Below, piece by piece: positions 38,503 to 48,573 of a DNA stretch of 64,000 nucleotides. Source of the DNA: Aureococcus anophagefferens (taxonomy: Eukaryota > Sar > Pelagophyceae > Pelagomonadales > Pelagomonadaceae). The translations under genes and the position numbers were made by a program. How positions within the stretch are numbered: the first letter of the stretch is position 1; each line of letters opens with the position of its first letter. The stretch is from the NCBI RefSeq assembly GCF_000186865.1, contig NW_008705566.1:27890-91889 (forward strand). Reading direction: 5' to 3'. The notes under the pieces were generated by a model. The model was not told the origin of the DNA and made no database searches. It saw nothing but the letters and a program-made list of their open reading frames with translations.

Positions 38503-41500
38503 TTAAAACAGCACCACGGTCCGCTTGTTCCGCCGGTCGTCCTCGGCGAACTTGACGTAGTCGAGGTCCGACACGAGGTCCAGCGGCGGCGTCGGCAGGG
38601 GCCGCGGCGCGTGCGCGACGAGCAGGCGGACGTGGTCCGCGGGCAGCGCGGCGGCCGCGTCGTCGTCGGGCGGCGGCGCCGGCAGGGGCGTCTTCGGCGG
38701 CGCGAAGCCGAAGAGGCGGAGCTCGTCGTACTGGTCCGCGACGACGTCGCGCATCTGCTCGCGCGTCATCGGCCGCGACGTGCCCAGGGGCGTCGTCCGC
38801 GCGAACAGGGGCTCGGGCGTCTTCGGCGGTCCGCCCTTGTGGCCGCCGCGGTGGAAGGCCGCCGCGGCGCCGGCCTCGTTGAGGTCGAGGAGCCTGAGCT
38901 CGTCGTGCGCGGCCGCGAGCGTCTCCGCGATGTCGCGCACGGCCATCTTGACCGTCTGGCCGTCGCGCGCGACGAACTCGACGGTCTTCCGCGGGCCCGA
39001 CGCCGACGGGGGACCCGCCGCGGCCGCCCCGCCGGGCTTCCGCAGGAGGTAGCGGCTCACGGACTCGACGAAGCCGCCCTGGTGCTCGTAGCGGACTCTC
39101 GCGTGCGACCGGTCCAGCGAGACGACGTCCGCGGACCGGTACCGCGACCGCTGGCCCTTGGCGCGCTGCTGGAGCCAGCGGACCTCGACCCGGTCGCCGA
39201 CGGCGACGTCCATCGGCGGCAGGAGCGCCGCGCCGGGCGCGTCGTCGCGGAGGTCCGGCGGCCGGAAGCCGTAGGACCCGTAGCCCGCGTCGCCGAGCTG
39301 GCCCGGGCCGCCGTACTCGAGGCGCGCGGCGCCCTCGCGCGCGTCGTCGACGTCGCGGCAGACGTCGCGGACGTCGCAGCGCTCGAGCCGCGGCCGCTGC
39401 CGCGCGAGGCCCAACGTCCAGAGGGGCACGGGCCGCCCCAGCACCACGAGGCGCACGAGGTGCTTCGCGCCGAGGCGGCTCAGCTCGTTGCCCTCCACAT
39501 GCAGCTCCTTGAGCGACGCGTTGCCCGCGACGCCGCCGCCGAGCACCTCCGCGGCCGCGTCGCCGAGGCGCGCGTGCGCGACGCGCAGCGCCACGAGGTT
39601 CCGCGCGGCGCCGACGGCGCGCGCAAAGGCCGCGTCGAGCGGCAGGGGCTGCGGCGCGGCGACCTTGCCGTCGCGGCGGTCGCCGCAGGCCTCGAGCCGC
39701 GCGAGGTTCCCGTTGGTTTCGAGGAGGCCCGCGAGCGCGCGGAGGCCGCGCGCGTCGAGCGCCGCGTCCCCGCGCTCGACGCGGAGGCTCGCGAGCGCCG
39801 GCAGGCGGCCGCAGGCGTCGGCGAGCGCCTCGAGGCCCAGGCCGCCGAGGCGCGGGCAGTCGAATTCGAGTGCCTTGAGGCGACGCGCGCTCCGCGGCGT
39901 CGCCTCGGGCCGCGGCGCGCGCGCGGCCTCGAGGACCCGCGCGAGCCGCAGCGCGTCGGAGGACGAAAAGAGCGCCCGGCGCACGACGAGCGTGTCGGCG
40001 TCGACGAGCGCCGCCAGGACGTCGTCGCGCGCGGCCGCGACAGGCGCGCCGCGCCGCGCGGCCGACGCCGCGAGCGTCGATACGGACGCGGGCCGCGCGG
40101 ACCCGAGGGGCGGCAGGTTCCGGCTCCGGGCCGGCGCGTAGCGCAGCGGCGACGCGCCGGCGTCGGCCGCGGCGACGTCGAGGACGACCGTGAAGCCCGG
40201 CGCGTGGGCCACGCGCGCGCGGAGCGCCGCGCGCGCGGCGTCGCCGCGGTGCCTGCCCTGGAGCGTGCGCAGGGCCTTGGCGACGGCCCGGTCGCGCTGC
40301 GCCGCCGACTCCAGCGCCTTCTCCTCGTCGCTCGGCTCCGGGACGAAGATGGCGTCGAGCTCGTGCTTGCGCCGCGCGAGCGCGCGCTCGCGCTGGTTGT
40401 CCGACATGTCCTCGAGCTCGGCCATGAACCGCTGCTTGCGCTCCTTGGCGGCCTCGTCGACGACGGTGCCCGCGACGAGGCCCTCGTCGGCGCGGGCGCC
40501 CGTGGCGATGCGCAGCCACTCGCGCATGCGCCGGTAGTCGCGGCGCGCGCGGTAGAGCGACGCGACCGTCGTCGCGGCTTTCGTCCGCCGCCGCGCGCGG
40601 TGGCCGCGCCAGCGCCGCTGCACGAGGCGCGCCGCGCGCGCGTCCAGCGTCGCGACGCGCTTGTAGGCGATGGACGCCTCGGACCGCGGGCCGAGCACCC
40701 TGGGCGCGACGCGGCCCAGGAGGTCCGCGGCGCCGGGCAGCGCCTTCGCGTCGCGGCCCCTCAACGCCGCGCCGACGGCCGCGAAGGCGCCGACGAAGTC
40801 GCGGAGCTCCTCGAGGCACTCGGCCTTGTGCAGGTGGCACTCGTCGACGACCGTTTGCAGCGACAGGTCGACGACGCCGTCGCCGCCGCCCGCGAGCGCC
40901 CGCGCGCCCGCGGCCGCCGCGCGGTCGAGGAACGCGACGGCCATCGCGAAGCTCAGCGCGTCCCGGTAGCGGCCGGCCATGGCCACGCAGGGGTGCGGCG
41001 ACGCGAGCCAGTCCTCGTAGGGCGCCGCGTCGGCGCCGAAGCGGTCGTCGACGCCCTCGACGCGCGGGTCCGCGAGGTAGGAGTGGAGCTCGTAGGCCGC
41101 GAAGCCGAAGCCGTCGCCGCCGCCGGCCGCCCACTCGAGCGCGAAGCGCTCGACCTTGTCGTAGGCCGCCAGGGGCATGGCCGGCAGCAGCACGACGGCC
41201 CCGGGCTCCGCCGTCGCCCAGGTCGCCAGGAACGGGAACCGCGGCTTCTGGTGTTTCCGGAGCGCGAGCGCGTCCGCGGGCCGCTTCCCCGCGAGCGCGA
41301 CGTGGCAGAGCGCGTACTCGCCGTCGAAGGCGACGGCGTCGCCGGGGTACATGCCCACGGCGAAGTTCGCCAGGTCCGCGGCGCGCTGGACGTTGCCGAG
41401 GCGCAGCTCGACGCCCGCGGCCTCGAGGATGAGCGACGGCCGCCGCGAGCAGAGCGGCACCGCGAGCACCGCTAAGGCGCCCGCGCGCGCGCGCCGCAGG

Positions 41501-41886
41501 TGGTGCTCGAGCTCCTTGCGCTCCAGGGGGCCGGGCCGCCGCGACGCCCGGCGCAGGGCCCGCCAGCAGGCCGCGTGGGCCCGCATGATGACGAGGTGCA
41601 CGGGCACCTCGTCGACGCCCTGCGCTATACACTTCTCCGCGGCGTCGGCGGCGCCCGCGTGGTCGCCGAAGAAGAAGCGCAGCCGCGCCGCCGTCATGAG
41701 CGCGCGCCGGTCCTTGGGCCGCACGCGCAGCTTCAGCTCCGCCTCGGCGAGCTCGGCCTCGGGCGTCGGCCCGCGCCGTTTCTTCGACGCCTCCTTGACG
41801 ACGACGGTCTTCGACGGCTTGTACTTGGGGTGCGTGCGCGCGCCCCGGCGGTACTTGTCCCTGATCTTGGACACGGCGCCGCCCAT
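38503..41886 (-). CDS. TPR - IQ - LRR scaffold-like protein, possibly N-myristoylated
   Basis: 1,127 residues from ATG 41886. The N-terminus MGGAVSKIRDK fits an N-myristoylation signal, so membrane attachment is possible. Residues about 45-400 hold TPR-like helices (RLRFFFGDHAGAADAAEKCI, VQRAADLANFAVGMYPGDAV). An IQ-type calmodulin motif is seen at about 410-430 (ARLVQRRWRGHRARRRTKAA). LRRs cover about 640-830 (LKALEFDCPRLGGLGLEALA, LVALRVAHARLGDAAAEVLG, LKELHVEGNELSRLGAKHL). A further small domain (VAVGDRVEVRWLQQRAKGQR) is SH3/Tudor-like, followed by FDL-type tail segments. No enzyme motif is present. A calcium-responsive scaffold, perhaps ciliary or membrane-linked, is a reasonable guess. 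Confidence 0.7.
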   Translation of the reverse strand: MGGAVSKIRDKYRRGARTHPKYKPSKTVVVKEASKKRRGPTPEAELAEAELKLRVRPKDRRALMTAARLRFFFGDHAGAADAAEKCIAQGVDEVPVHLVIMRAHAACWRALRRASRRPGPLERKELEHHLRRARAGALAVLAVPLCSRRPSLILEAAGVELRLGNVQRAADLANFAVGMYPGDAVAFDGEYALCHVALAGKRPADALALRKHQKPRFPFLATWATAEPGAVVLLPAMPLAAYDKVERFALEWAAGGGDGFGFAAYELHSYLADPRVEGVDDRFGADAAPYEDWLASPHPCVAMAGRYRDALSFAMAVAFLDRAAAAGARALAGGGDGVVDLSLQTVVDECHLHKAECLEELRDFVGAFAAVGAALRGRDAKALPGAADLLGRVAPRVLGPRSEASIAYKRVATLDARAARLVQRRWRGHRARRRTKAATTVASLYRARRDYRRMREWLRIATGARADEGLVAGTVVDEAAKERKQRFMAELEDMSDNQRERALARRKHELDAIFVPEPSDEEKALESAAQRDRAVAKALRTLQGRHRGDAARAALRARVAHAPGFTVVLDVAAADAGASPLRYAPARSRNLPPLGSARPASVSTLAASAARRGAPVAAARDDVLAALVDADTLVVRRALFSSSDALRLARVLEAARAPRPEATPRSARRLKALEFDCPRLGGLGLEALADACGRLPALASLRVERGDAALDARGLRALAGLLETNGNLARLEACGDRRDGKVAAPQPLPLDAAFARAVGAARNLVALRVAHARLGDAAAEVLGGGVAGNASLKELHVEGNELSRLGAKHLVRLVVLGRPVPLWTLGLARQRPRLERCDVRDVCRDVDDAREGAARLEYGGPGQLGDAGYGSYGFRPPDLRDDAPGAALLPPMDVAVGDRVEVRWLQQRAKGQRSRYRSADVVSLDRSHARVRYEHQGGFVESVSRYLLRKPGGAAAAGPPSASGPRKTVEFVARDGQTVKMAVRDIAETLAAAHDELRLLDLNEAGAAAAFHRGGHKGGPPKTPEPLFARTTPLGTSRPMTREQMRDVVADQYDELRLFGFAPPKTPLPAPPPDDDAAAALPADHVRLLVAHAPRPLPTPPLDLVSDLDYVKFAEDDRRNKRTVVLF

Positions 41887-42035
41887 GGTCGTCGAACTCT
41901 CACGGGGTACGGGTCCGGACGAGGGCGGGGCAGCCCATTAGCGCCGTGAGGCCGCGGGGTGATGGTGAACACTCAATGAGCAGGCTGGGTGCCGTCGAGC
42001 GCGAACCATCAGGAGGAGTCCGCGTGCTCTCGGCC

Positions 42036-43651
42036 ATGTCGCACGGCCGCACCGCTGATTTCTTGGAACATCTTCTTCCAAAGCGCCAGGAAATCGACGC
42101 GTACGTCAATCGCCTGGATGATGGCGAAGGCGAATCTGTGCTGGTCCTGGAGCACCTCGGAGAAGGTGACCGCCGCGACCTGCGACAGTACCTGAAAAAG
42201 CGCCACGGCAAGGTGCAGCACTGGACCGTCGGCGACAATTTGCACATCGCGCCGCCGCGAGAGGTCGACCTCGCGGGCTTCGTGCGCCCCGAGGAAGCGC
42301 GCTCGGACGAGGACGCGGCGCCGCGGCGCCCGGGCCCGCCGGGCCCCCGCCGCGTGCGCGTCGTGTCGTTCAACATCCCCATGGGCGTGTCCTTGGACAG
42401 TCATCCCATCAGCTGGCGCCACCGCGTCGACTGCGCGGCGGCGCAGCTCGCGCGGCTCGACTGCTCGGTGGCCGGCCTCCAGGAGGTCCGCGGCGCGAAG
42501 CTCTTCGAGTTGCTCCAGCGCATCCCGCGCCTCAAGTGCGCGACGAACCCGCACTGCTTCCAGCCCATCGTCTACGACCCGAGCGTGGCGCGGCCCCTCG
42601 AGTGGGGGCGGCTCGTGCTCTCGGACCGGCCGATCTGGAAGTACGAGTGCACCTGCGGCACGCAGTACGCGTCGTCGTGCAAGTGCGGCGAGCGCTGGGC
42701 CGAGGGCGCGCCGCGCTGGGTCGGCGGCGCGACGACGTGGTGCGCCTTCGAGCTCGCCGACGCGGACGTCCGCTTCGTCGTCGTCAACAGCCACGTGTCG
42801 CAGCAGTCGCCGGAGGTCCGCGCCAGCGTCGAGCGACGGGAGTGTTTTTTCGCGCAAGTCTCGCCGGGAAACGAGAAGACATCCGACCCTGTCACCCTTG
42901 GTAGGTCCGCGCGCGGGCCGTCCGCGAGGTCCTCGCGCCGCTCGTGCGGGCCCTCGGCAAGCGCTACGGGCGCCGCGTTCCAGTCATTTGCACGGGCGAC
43001 TTCAACGCGGCCAAGGACCAGAGCGGCGAGCAGAGCAACAAGACCGCCGACGCGTCCGGCACGGGCGAGCACGCGGCCCTCTGCGGCATCCGCGGCGCCC
43101 GCGGCTCGAACAGCGACTACAGGACCGCATTGAGGGAGTGGCTCGCGCGCGAGCGGCGCCGCGTCGCCCGGGGCCAGGTCCGCCTCGCGCGCGGCCGCCC
43201 GGGCCGCGGCCGCGGCGACGGCTACGACTCCACCGACGACGAGTTTTACGACTTCGTGTTGGAGCACCCCTGCGTCGACACGTGGGACGTCGCGCGGAAG
43301 CCGCCGACGGCGAACGGCTGCTTCGCGTCGACGTGCCATCAGATGAAGGGCCTCCGCGCCGACCAGCAGCACGCGGTCGCGGGAACGCAGGGCGTCGGCG
43401 CGAACCGCGTCTACTGCGACGAGAACCACAGCGGCAGGTCCACGAAGAGGCAGAAGTTGACGTACGGCTCGGACCGCTACATCGACTGGATCCTCGTGTC
43501 GTCGCCCGCCTTCGTCGAGGGCACGGCCGCGGTCCTCGACGCGGAGGTCCACACGAAGCAGTGCGCGGCCTGGTCCGCTTACAACCACACGCGCTACGGC
43601 TCCGACCACTACCCCGTCTCCGTCGACTTCGAGCTCCACCCGAACCAGTAA
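42036..43651 (+). CDS. Endonuclease/exonuclease/phosphatase-family enzyme with N-terminal R3H-like domain
   Basis: Exons 42036-42815 and 42905-43651, 508 residues. ATGs at 41946 and 41976 are alternative starts. Residues about 5-75 (DFLEHLLPKRQEIDAYVNRL...LRQYLKKRHGKVQHWTVG) resemble an R3H single-stranded nucleic-acid-binding domain. The catalytic fold follows with VRVVSFNIPMG (metal Asn), VAGLQEVRG (metal Glu), FVVVNSHVSQQSPE, VICTGDFNAAKDQ (Asp and Asn), YIDWILVSS and the terminal GSDHYPVSVDF (Asp-His pair). All expected metal and catalytic positions are present. It could cleave RNA ends or a phosphoester metabolite. A Cys cluster (CTCGTQYASSCKCGE) is inserted in the fold. The intron is an introner element. 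The stop at 43651 is one base from the convergent stop at 43653. Confidence 0.85.
42824..42904 (+). mobile_element. Introner-like element, ~80-bp group, in the EEP gene
   Basis: 81 bases (CAGCGTCGAGCG...CACCCTTGGTAG) flanked by a perfect 8-base duplication GTCCGCGC (42816-42823 and 42905-42912). Donor is the GT that begins the first copy; acceptor is TTGGTAG. The intron is 42816-42904 (89 bases, phase 0) and removal gives QQSPEVRARAVREVLAPL. It shares CAGCGTC, CCGGGAAA and TTGGTAG, and nearly the same length, with the element at 37162. Confidence 0.85.
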
Positions 43652-43652
43652 G

Positions 43653-44633
43653 TTAGATTTGTGATCGGCGGCGCTGCGGCGACATCGGCCCGTAGCCCGT
43701 GTGGCCGCCGTCGCAGTCCCGTTCCATGATCCTGCCCGTCGCGCGGACGCGGAGGAAGCAGATCGGCTTCAGCTCCACGGGGACGTCGCGCAGGAGCCAG
43801 AGCATGAAGCTCTCCGAGTGGAGCGTGTTCCCGTGGGACGCCGCGTAGGCGTCGGCCTGGGGGAAGCGCGCCGTCGCCCAGTGCTCCGCGTAGGCGCGGC
43901 CGCCGTAGAACGCGCGGTCGTTGAGGCCCTTCGCGGGGTCGTTGAACCAGTGGCCGAAGTTCGGCACGGCCGCGACGGCGCCGTCGCCGAGCCGGACCGG
44001 CGTCACGTACTTGACGTCGAGGCGGAAGAGGCCCACGCGCTCGTAGCGGCGGCCCCGGCGCCGCTCGCCCTCGACCATCGCGCCCCACGCGAGCTCGATG
44101 CTGTGCCACTGCTTGATCATGTTGTCCATCTGCTGGTGGCTCGGCCAGTCGGCGGGCTTGTACGCGCGGTAGCGCGCGAGGTCGTGGGGCAGCGCGTCCG
44201 GCGCGTCGACGACGACGTCCCGCGTCAGCGCAAAGACCTCGTCGACGTGGATCGCGGCGTGGTCCTCGCCGTTCCGCGCCGTCGTGACCGCCGTGACGTT
44301 GTACGTGTGCGCGAAGACGTCGCAGCCGGGGTTGTGCGCGAGGATCTCGCTCCGGATCGACGGGAGCACGACGTCCGCGAAGTGTTTCGGTAGACCGAAG
44401 AAGAGCAGCGCGCAGTTCGGCGGCGGCGGCGGGAGCGGCGGCGTCGGGAGGGCGGGCATCGGGGCGGCGACCGTCGAGGCGTCGTCGGGTACTCCATCCA
44501 GCTCGGGTCGCCTAACATAAACTAATCGCCGTTGTCCCCGATCTCGGCCGACGATGTGAGGCGGCCACCACGCGTCGTCGCAATCGACGGATGCGCCGAC
44601 CGCCGACGCCGCCGCGAGCATGAAGAGCCGCAT
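43653..44633 (-). CDS. Secretory glycosyltransferase-like protein, family uncertain
   Basis: 326 residues from ATG 44633; an ATG at 44681 adds 16 residues before the hydrophobic signal. Residues 1-17 are a signal peptide (MRLFMLAAASAVGASVD), so the protein enters the secretory pathway. The core starts NCALLFFGLPKHFADVVLPS, then NPGCDVFAHTYNVTAV (a nucleotide-sugar-enzyme-like first strand and helix). QQMDNMIKQWHSIELAWGAM follows, then GLFRLDVKYVTPV, where RLD could be the acidic metal site. The end has SESFMLWLLRDVPVEL and CDGGHTGYGPM. This layout resembles algal and plant proteins annotated as glycosyltransferase-like. Substrate is unknown. Confidence 0.65.
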   Translation of the reverse strand: MRLFMLAAASAVGASVDCDDAWWPPHIVGRDRGQRRLVYVRRPELDGVPDDASTVAAPMPALPTPPLPPPPPNCALLFFGLPKHFADVVLPSIRSEILAHNPGCDVFAHTYNVTAVTTARNGEDHAAIHVDEVFALTRDVVVDAPDALPHDLARYRAYKPADWPSHQQMDNMIKQWHSIELAWGAMVEGERRRGRRYERVGLFRLDVKYVTPVRLGDGAVAAVPNFGHWFNDPAKGLNDRAFYGGRAYAEHWATARFPQADAYAASHGNTLHSESFMLWLLRDVPVELKPICFLRVRATGRIMERDCDGGHTGYGPMSPQRRRSQI

Positions 44634-44869
44634 CGGTTTTACCGGCGAGGGGAGGCCCCAATCAAGACCTGCGCTACGCAAGTGGTAAAATTTTATCGAT
44701 CGCTGATATCTCGCTGATTATCTGCCGCAGGGGAGCTCCGGAGTGCAGCAGCAGTGTGAGTACGCCCTCGCGTAAAATAGAGGAAGTGTCGGAACTATTG
44801 TTTGAGTTGAGTTTGACCCCCGTGGAGTGCCTCCGCACGCTCGACGGACACTTGAACCAAAGCGTCGTC

Positions 44870-46228
44870 ATGGTCCTGCGATGGCTCGTCGTCGCCCTGG
44901 CCGTGGACGGGATGAAGCGGGAGCGGCACGGCGCGGACGTCGCGTCGTGGGTGCGCGACCGCACGCACCACCTCAACGCGAGCGAGGAGGCCGGCGACGA
45001 GTCGAGCTTCGCCGGCACCTACGAGTGCCCGGACGCGGGCGAGGCCTACAGCGCGGCCTACCTCTGCACGCGGGCCGTCTTCCTCCAATCCGAGGTCGCG
45101 GAGAAGCGCCTCTTCGAGGGCTTGGCGAACATGGAGGGCGCGTCCCACACCATGTGGCGCAAGAACCGGCTCCTGAAGACCGTCGACATGTTCGACTTCT
45201 TCATCGAGCACCTCTCCTGGTACGAGCGGCGCTTGGGGGGTGACGCCGAGAGCTTAAGGGCGCGGACGCTGCGGCGGCTCAAAAATTACACCTACCGCGA
45301 CAGCGCGGCCGTGAACCCGTCGGGCCGCGCGCGCGACGACGTCGTCGTCGTCATGCCCTACTACGCGACGGCCGGCGGCGACAGCGGCCACAGCGCCCTC
45401 GAGAGCCGCCGCGCCTACCTCAAGCTCACGCTCGAGTCCCTGAAGCCGACCTTCCCCAAGTACACGGTCTGCGTCGCGACGGAGCCGGACTACGCGTACG
45501 TGACGAACGCGACGAACGGCCTCGGCTTCTACGACGTCCTCAAGCGCTTCGACATCCCGAAGCCGTCGCGCCTGGGCTTGGCCACGCTCTACACGGCGCA
45601 GCAGGCCCTTCAGCACGACCCGCGGTGGGCCGACTTCAAGTTCGTGTTCTATACGGAGAGCGACCAGATCCTCCACGTCCGCGACGTGAACCAGCTGCTC
45701 CACATCGCGGGCAACGGCGCCGTGCCCAACCTCGTGCTCCCGCACCGCGTCATGCCCGCGCCGCGGCGCCGCGACATGGGGCCCGAGCCCCTCGACTGGA
45801 CGGGCCGCCCGGGCGCGGATAGCTCGAACGCGGACGCCGGCGACGCGCCGAAGAAGCCCGGCAAGGCCAAGGCCCGCCGGAACTTCCGGTGGCCCCTCGA
45901 GGAGTTCGCGCGCAACGACGCCAAGACCCTGCACCGCGTCGTCGACGTCACGCGGGCGAGCTGCTGCTTCGACCGCGCGCCGTGCGCGAAGCACCGGAGC
46001 CACTGGAAGGACGGCCGCGACCGCGCCGTCGAGCTCTTCCAGATCGCCGACCCGGCGTCGAGCCCGAGCGACGAGGCGCCGGGCGACTCCTTCGCGCTCG
46101 TCGCGGGCGAGGGCAACTTCCTCCGCCAGCATTTCCGCGTCTGCGCCGTCAACGCGGACGCGCGCGACTTTTGCCACGACCAGAACCGGACGCGCTCCGC
46201 CACACGCGAGGCCAACCTACGCCGCTAA
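44870..46228 (+). CDS. Secretory or Golgi glycosyltransferase-like protein
   Basis: 452 residues from ATG 44870. An upstream in-frame ATG at 44756 would put 38 residues ahead of the signal. A short hydrophobic N-terminus (MVLRWLVVALAVDG) suggests a signal or anchor. The core from about 140 reads DDVVVVMPYYATAGGDSGHS, YLKLTLESLKPTFPKYTVCV, then FKFVFYTESDQILHVRD. The ESD triplet after a beta strand is a plausible DxD-type metal site of a GT-A fold. Cys residues (CCFDRAPCAKH) suggest disulfides. N-glycosylation sites NAS, NYT and NAT are present. It is divergent from another secretory glycan-enzyme-like gene, which suggests joint work on cell-surface glycans. The family is not certain. Confidence 0.68.
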   Translation: MVLRWLVVALAVDGMKRERHGADVASWVRDRTHHLNASEEAGDESSFAGTYECPDAGEAYSAAYLCTRAVFLQSEVAEKRLFEGLANMEGASHTMWRKNRLLKTVDMFDFFIEHLSWYERRLGGDAESLRARTLRRLKNYTYRDSAAVNPSGRARDDVVVVMPYYATAGGDSGHSALESRRAYLKLTLESLKPTFPKYTVCVATEPDYAYVTNATNGLGFYDVLKRFDIPKPSRLGLATLYTAQQALQHDPRWADFKFVFYTESDQILHVRDVNQLLHIAGNGAVPNLVLPHRVMPAPRRRDMGPEPLDWTGRPGADSSNADAGDAPKKPGKAKARRNFRWPLEEFARNDAKTLHRVVDVTRASCCFDRAPCAKHRSHWKDGRDRAVELFQIADPASSPSDEAPGDSFALVAGEGNFLRQHFRVCAVNADARDFCHDQNRTRSATREANLRR

Positions 46229-46248
46229 GGAGGTAAACATTCGCCCTA

Positions 46249-47365
46249 CTACTGCCCCTCGGCGCCGCCGAGCCCGTGGGGCGCCGCGCTCCAGAGCTTG
46301 ACGGACTTGTCGAAGGAGCACGTCGCGAGCTTGTCGCCGGAGACGGCCGCGTCGAGGTTGCGGATGCCCTGCTCGTGCGCGCGGTCGATCTTCGTGAGCA
46401 GCTTGCCCGAGGCGAAGTCCCACTGGAAGAGCGCCGGGTCCGCGGAGTTGGACACGAGCGACGCGGCGCCGTCGCCGAGCCAGCCGACGCGCGCGTTCGC
46501 GTACTCGTCGGCGCTGTGGCCCGTGAGGACGCGCGCGTGCGCGTTCGTGCCCATGGGGTAGACGACGTGCTTGTGCTGGTCCGTCGCCGCGGCGAGGTAC
46601 TTGCCGTCGGGCGACGCCGCGAGGTGCAGCGCCTCGAAGCTGACGTGCGTGTCCCACGCGGACCGGTTCTTGGACACGCGCGTCTCCGCGAGCGTGTGCA
46701 GGTCGACGTGGCGCATGAAGGGCTCCTCCCGCGCGGCGACGATGAGCGTGTCGCCCGCGAAGCACAGGCTCTCCGGGTTCGTCGGGAGCACGAACGTGTG
46801 CTTCTTCGCGAGCTGCCCGCCGTGGGGCGCCGACGCCGCGTAGATGACGACGCTCTTGTCGCGCGCGCACGTCGCGAGGCACCGGCCGTCGCGGCTCCAG
46901 CTCAGGCAGACCACGCGCTTCTCGTGGTCCTTGACGCGCCGCGCGCCCGCGACGTCGCAGTGGCCCAGCGGCACGTCCAATAGCCGGAGCGACCCGTCCA
47001 TGCAGCCCGCGGCGAGCCGCTCGCCGTGCGTCGGCTCCCAGGCCAGGCAGATGGCCGGGCTCCCGCAGGCCGTCGTCCGCGCGGCCGCGGCGGCGTCGCA
47101 GGAGCTCCAGTGGCCGGCCGCGTCGCCGTAGAGCCGCACGGCGCCGTCGGCGCCCGCGCAGGCGACGTCCCAGGTGCCCGCCCAGCCGCCCGCGGCCTCG
47201 CGGCCCTGGCCGGGCCGGAGCGCGCACGCGACGACGTTCGCGCCCTCGCACGCGCCGAAGATCGACGCGTCGGGGAACCGGCGCAGCGCGTCGCACTCGC
47301 CGTGGACGCGCAGCGCCTCGAAGCCGTCGCCCGCGTCGCGCTCCGGCGCGCCGGGCGTGCCCTCG

Positions 47366-47396
<31 letters not shown>

Positions 47397-47565
47397 GGAG
47401 GTCCGCGTTCGCGAGCGCGAGCAGGTCGTTCTCGCTCTCGAGCTCCGCGACGCGCTTCTGCAGGCGCAGCACCGCGGCCTCGCTCTCCAGGGCGCGCTGC
47501 TTCCACATCGCCGCCTCGCCCTCGTCGACGGCCATCTCGCCCAGCGACCCGAGGAGCTCCGTCAT
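46249..47565 (-). CDS. WD40-repeat protein with N-terminal coiled coil
   Basis: 438 residues. Residues 18-55 form a leucine-zipper-like coiled coil (ESEAAVLRLQKRVAELESEN), followed by a Gly run encoded by a GGC/GCC microsatellite (about 47376-47400). Seven WD-type blades follow, e.g. GWAGTWDVACAGADGAVRLY, LAAGCMDGSLRLLDVPLGHC, VVCLSWSRDGRCLATCARDK and LATCSFDKSVKLWS. The blades form a propeller that docks other proteins. No enzyme or F-box motif is seen. The stop is 20 bases from the convergent stop of the preceding gene. Met11 is an alternative start. Confidence 0.82.
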
Positions 47566-48573
47566 TTTGGTGCGTGTTTTGTAGCCTTACGGAGGACGGT
47601 CGAGACGACGCGGAAGACGCGGCTCACCTCGTCACGAGAGCTGCCACAAACTCGGCCCTGCGAGTTGTGTTGGACTAGTTATTGAAGGGGGTGCGCACCC
47701 GAAGACCCCGCCCGGAGGCTCAGACGGAGGCGTAGCCGGGGGGTTGGCGTTCCCACACCGGCCCCTTCCTCCGACCCAAAGATCGCGCGTGCACTCGGAT
47801 CGGAGGTGTGGCGGCGGTACACTCGCGCCAAGCCTGGTACCGACCGCCACGCCGAGAGCACGCCGGGATTGGCGCAAGGCAGTAGCATCCTGAGTCGCCT
47901 CATTCAGACGACACTCAACGGACTCTCCGTGGACCGGGGGAGATTGAGAACGAAGGCACTCGCACGCAACGAGCAGGACGTCCGGCTCGACTGGGCCGAT
48001 TCAACCCCGGGGACCACGAATGGAGGCCGAGGGCACCGCCGAAGAGGACACCCGTAGTCAGCGGGACCGAAGAGAGCAAAGACGCCGACGTCGACGGAAC
48101 CGCACAGAGCGCCACGCTACGAGGAGACGCTGCAGAATGCAGAGAAACGAATGGACACGGGCACATCGAAGCCCGCACACCGAAGCCACCGAGGGCGCCG
48201 ACCCCACCAGCCCCCTCCGAGACTCACGTCGAAGGCATCCGAACGAAGCGAGCGCGCGCGGCAGCCCCCCGGGCCCGTGGGCGACGTCGCGCCGATGGCC
48301 AAGCCCTGCAAGTCCTCGCGCTCGGCGCCCCGCCGCCCAATCGACGCGCGCAGCGGAGTGCTCCGCCCCGGGCGCCCACCGGAGCCGACGCGGCGGGCCC
48401 CACCACCGGCCGCTGCGCGAAACCACCTCTGCGCACCCTGGAGAGCCGCCCCATAAGCTTCGGCGTTATCATTGTCATGTTTATGTTGTGTTGACGGCAA
48501 TAATGTCATGATGCCGCCCGTAGTAATGGTGGTCCGTCAACTGTGAACCGCTGCCCGTGCGCTGCCCGGACTC
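47566..48573. other. About 1 kb without a recognised gene, unusual composition
   Basis: This stretch lies between the WD40 gene start and the LRR gene start. It is rich in purine runs (GAGA, GAAGAG, CGAAG) and differs in texture from the coding regions. Open frames are short and give Arg/Ser/Pro-rich peptides (e.g. EASERSERARQPPGPVG-like) with no known relatives. It could be a degenerate repeat or transposon, a non-coding RNA, or long untranslated regions. I see no tRNA or rRNA. Confidence 0.4.
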
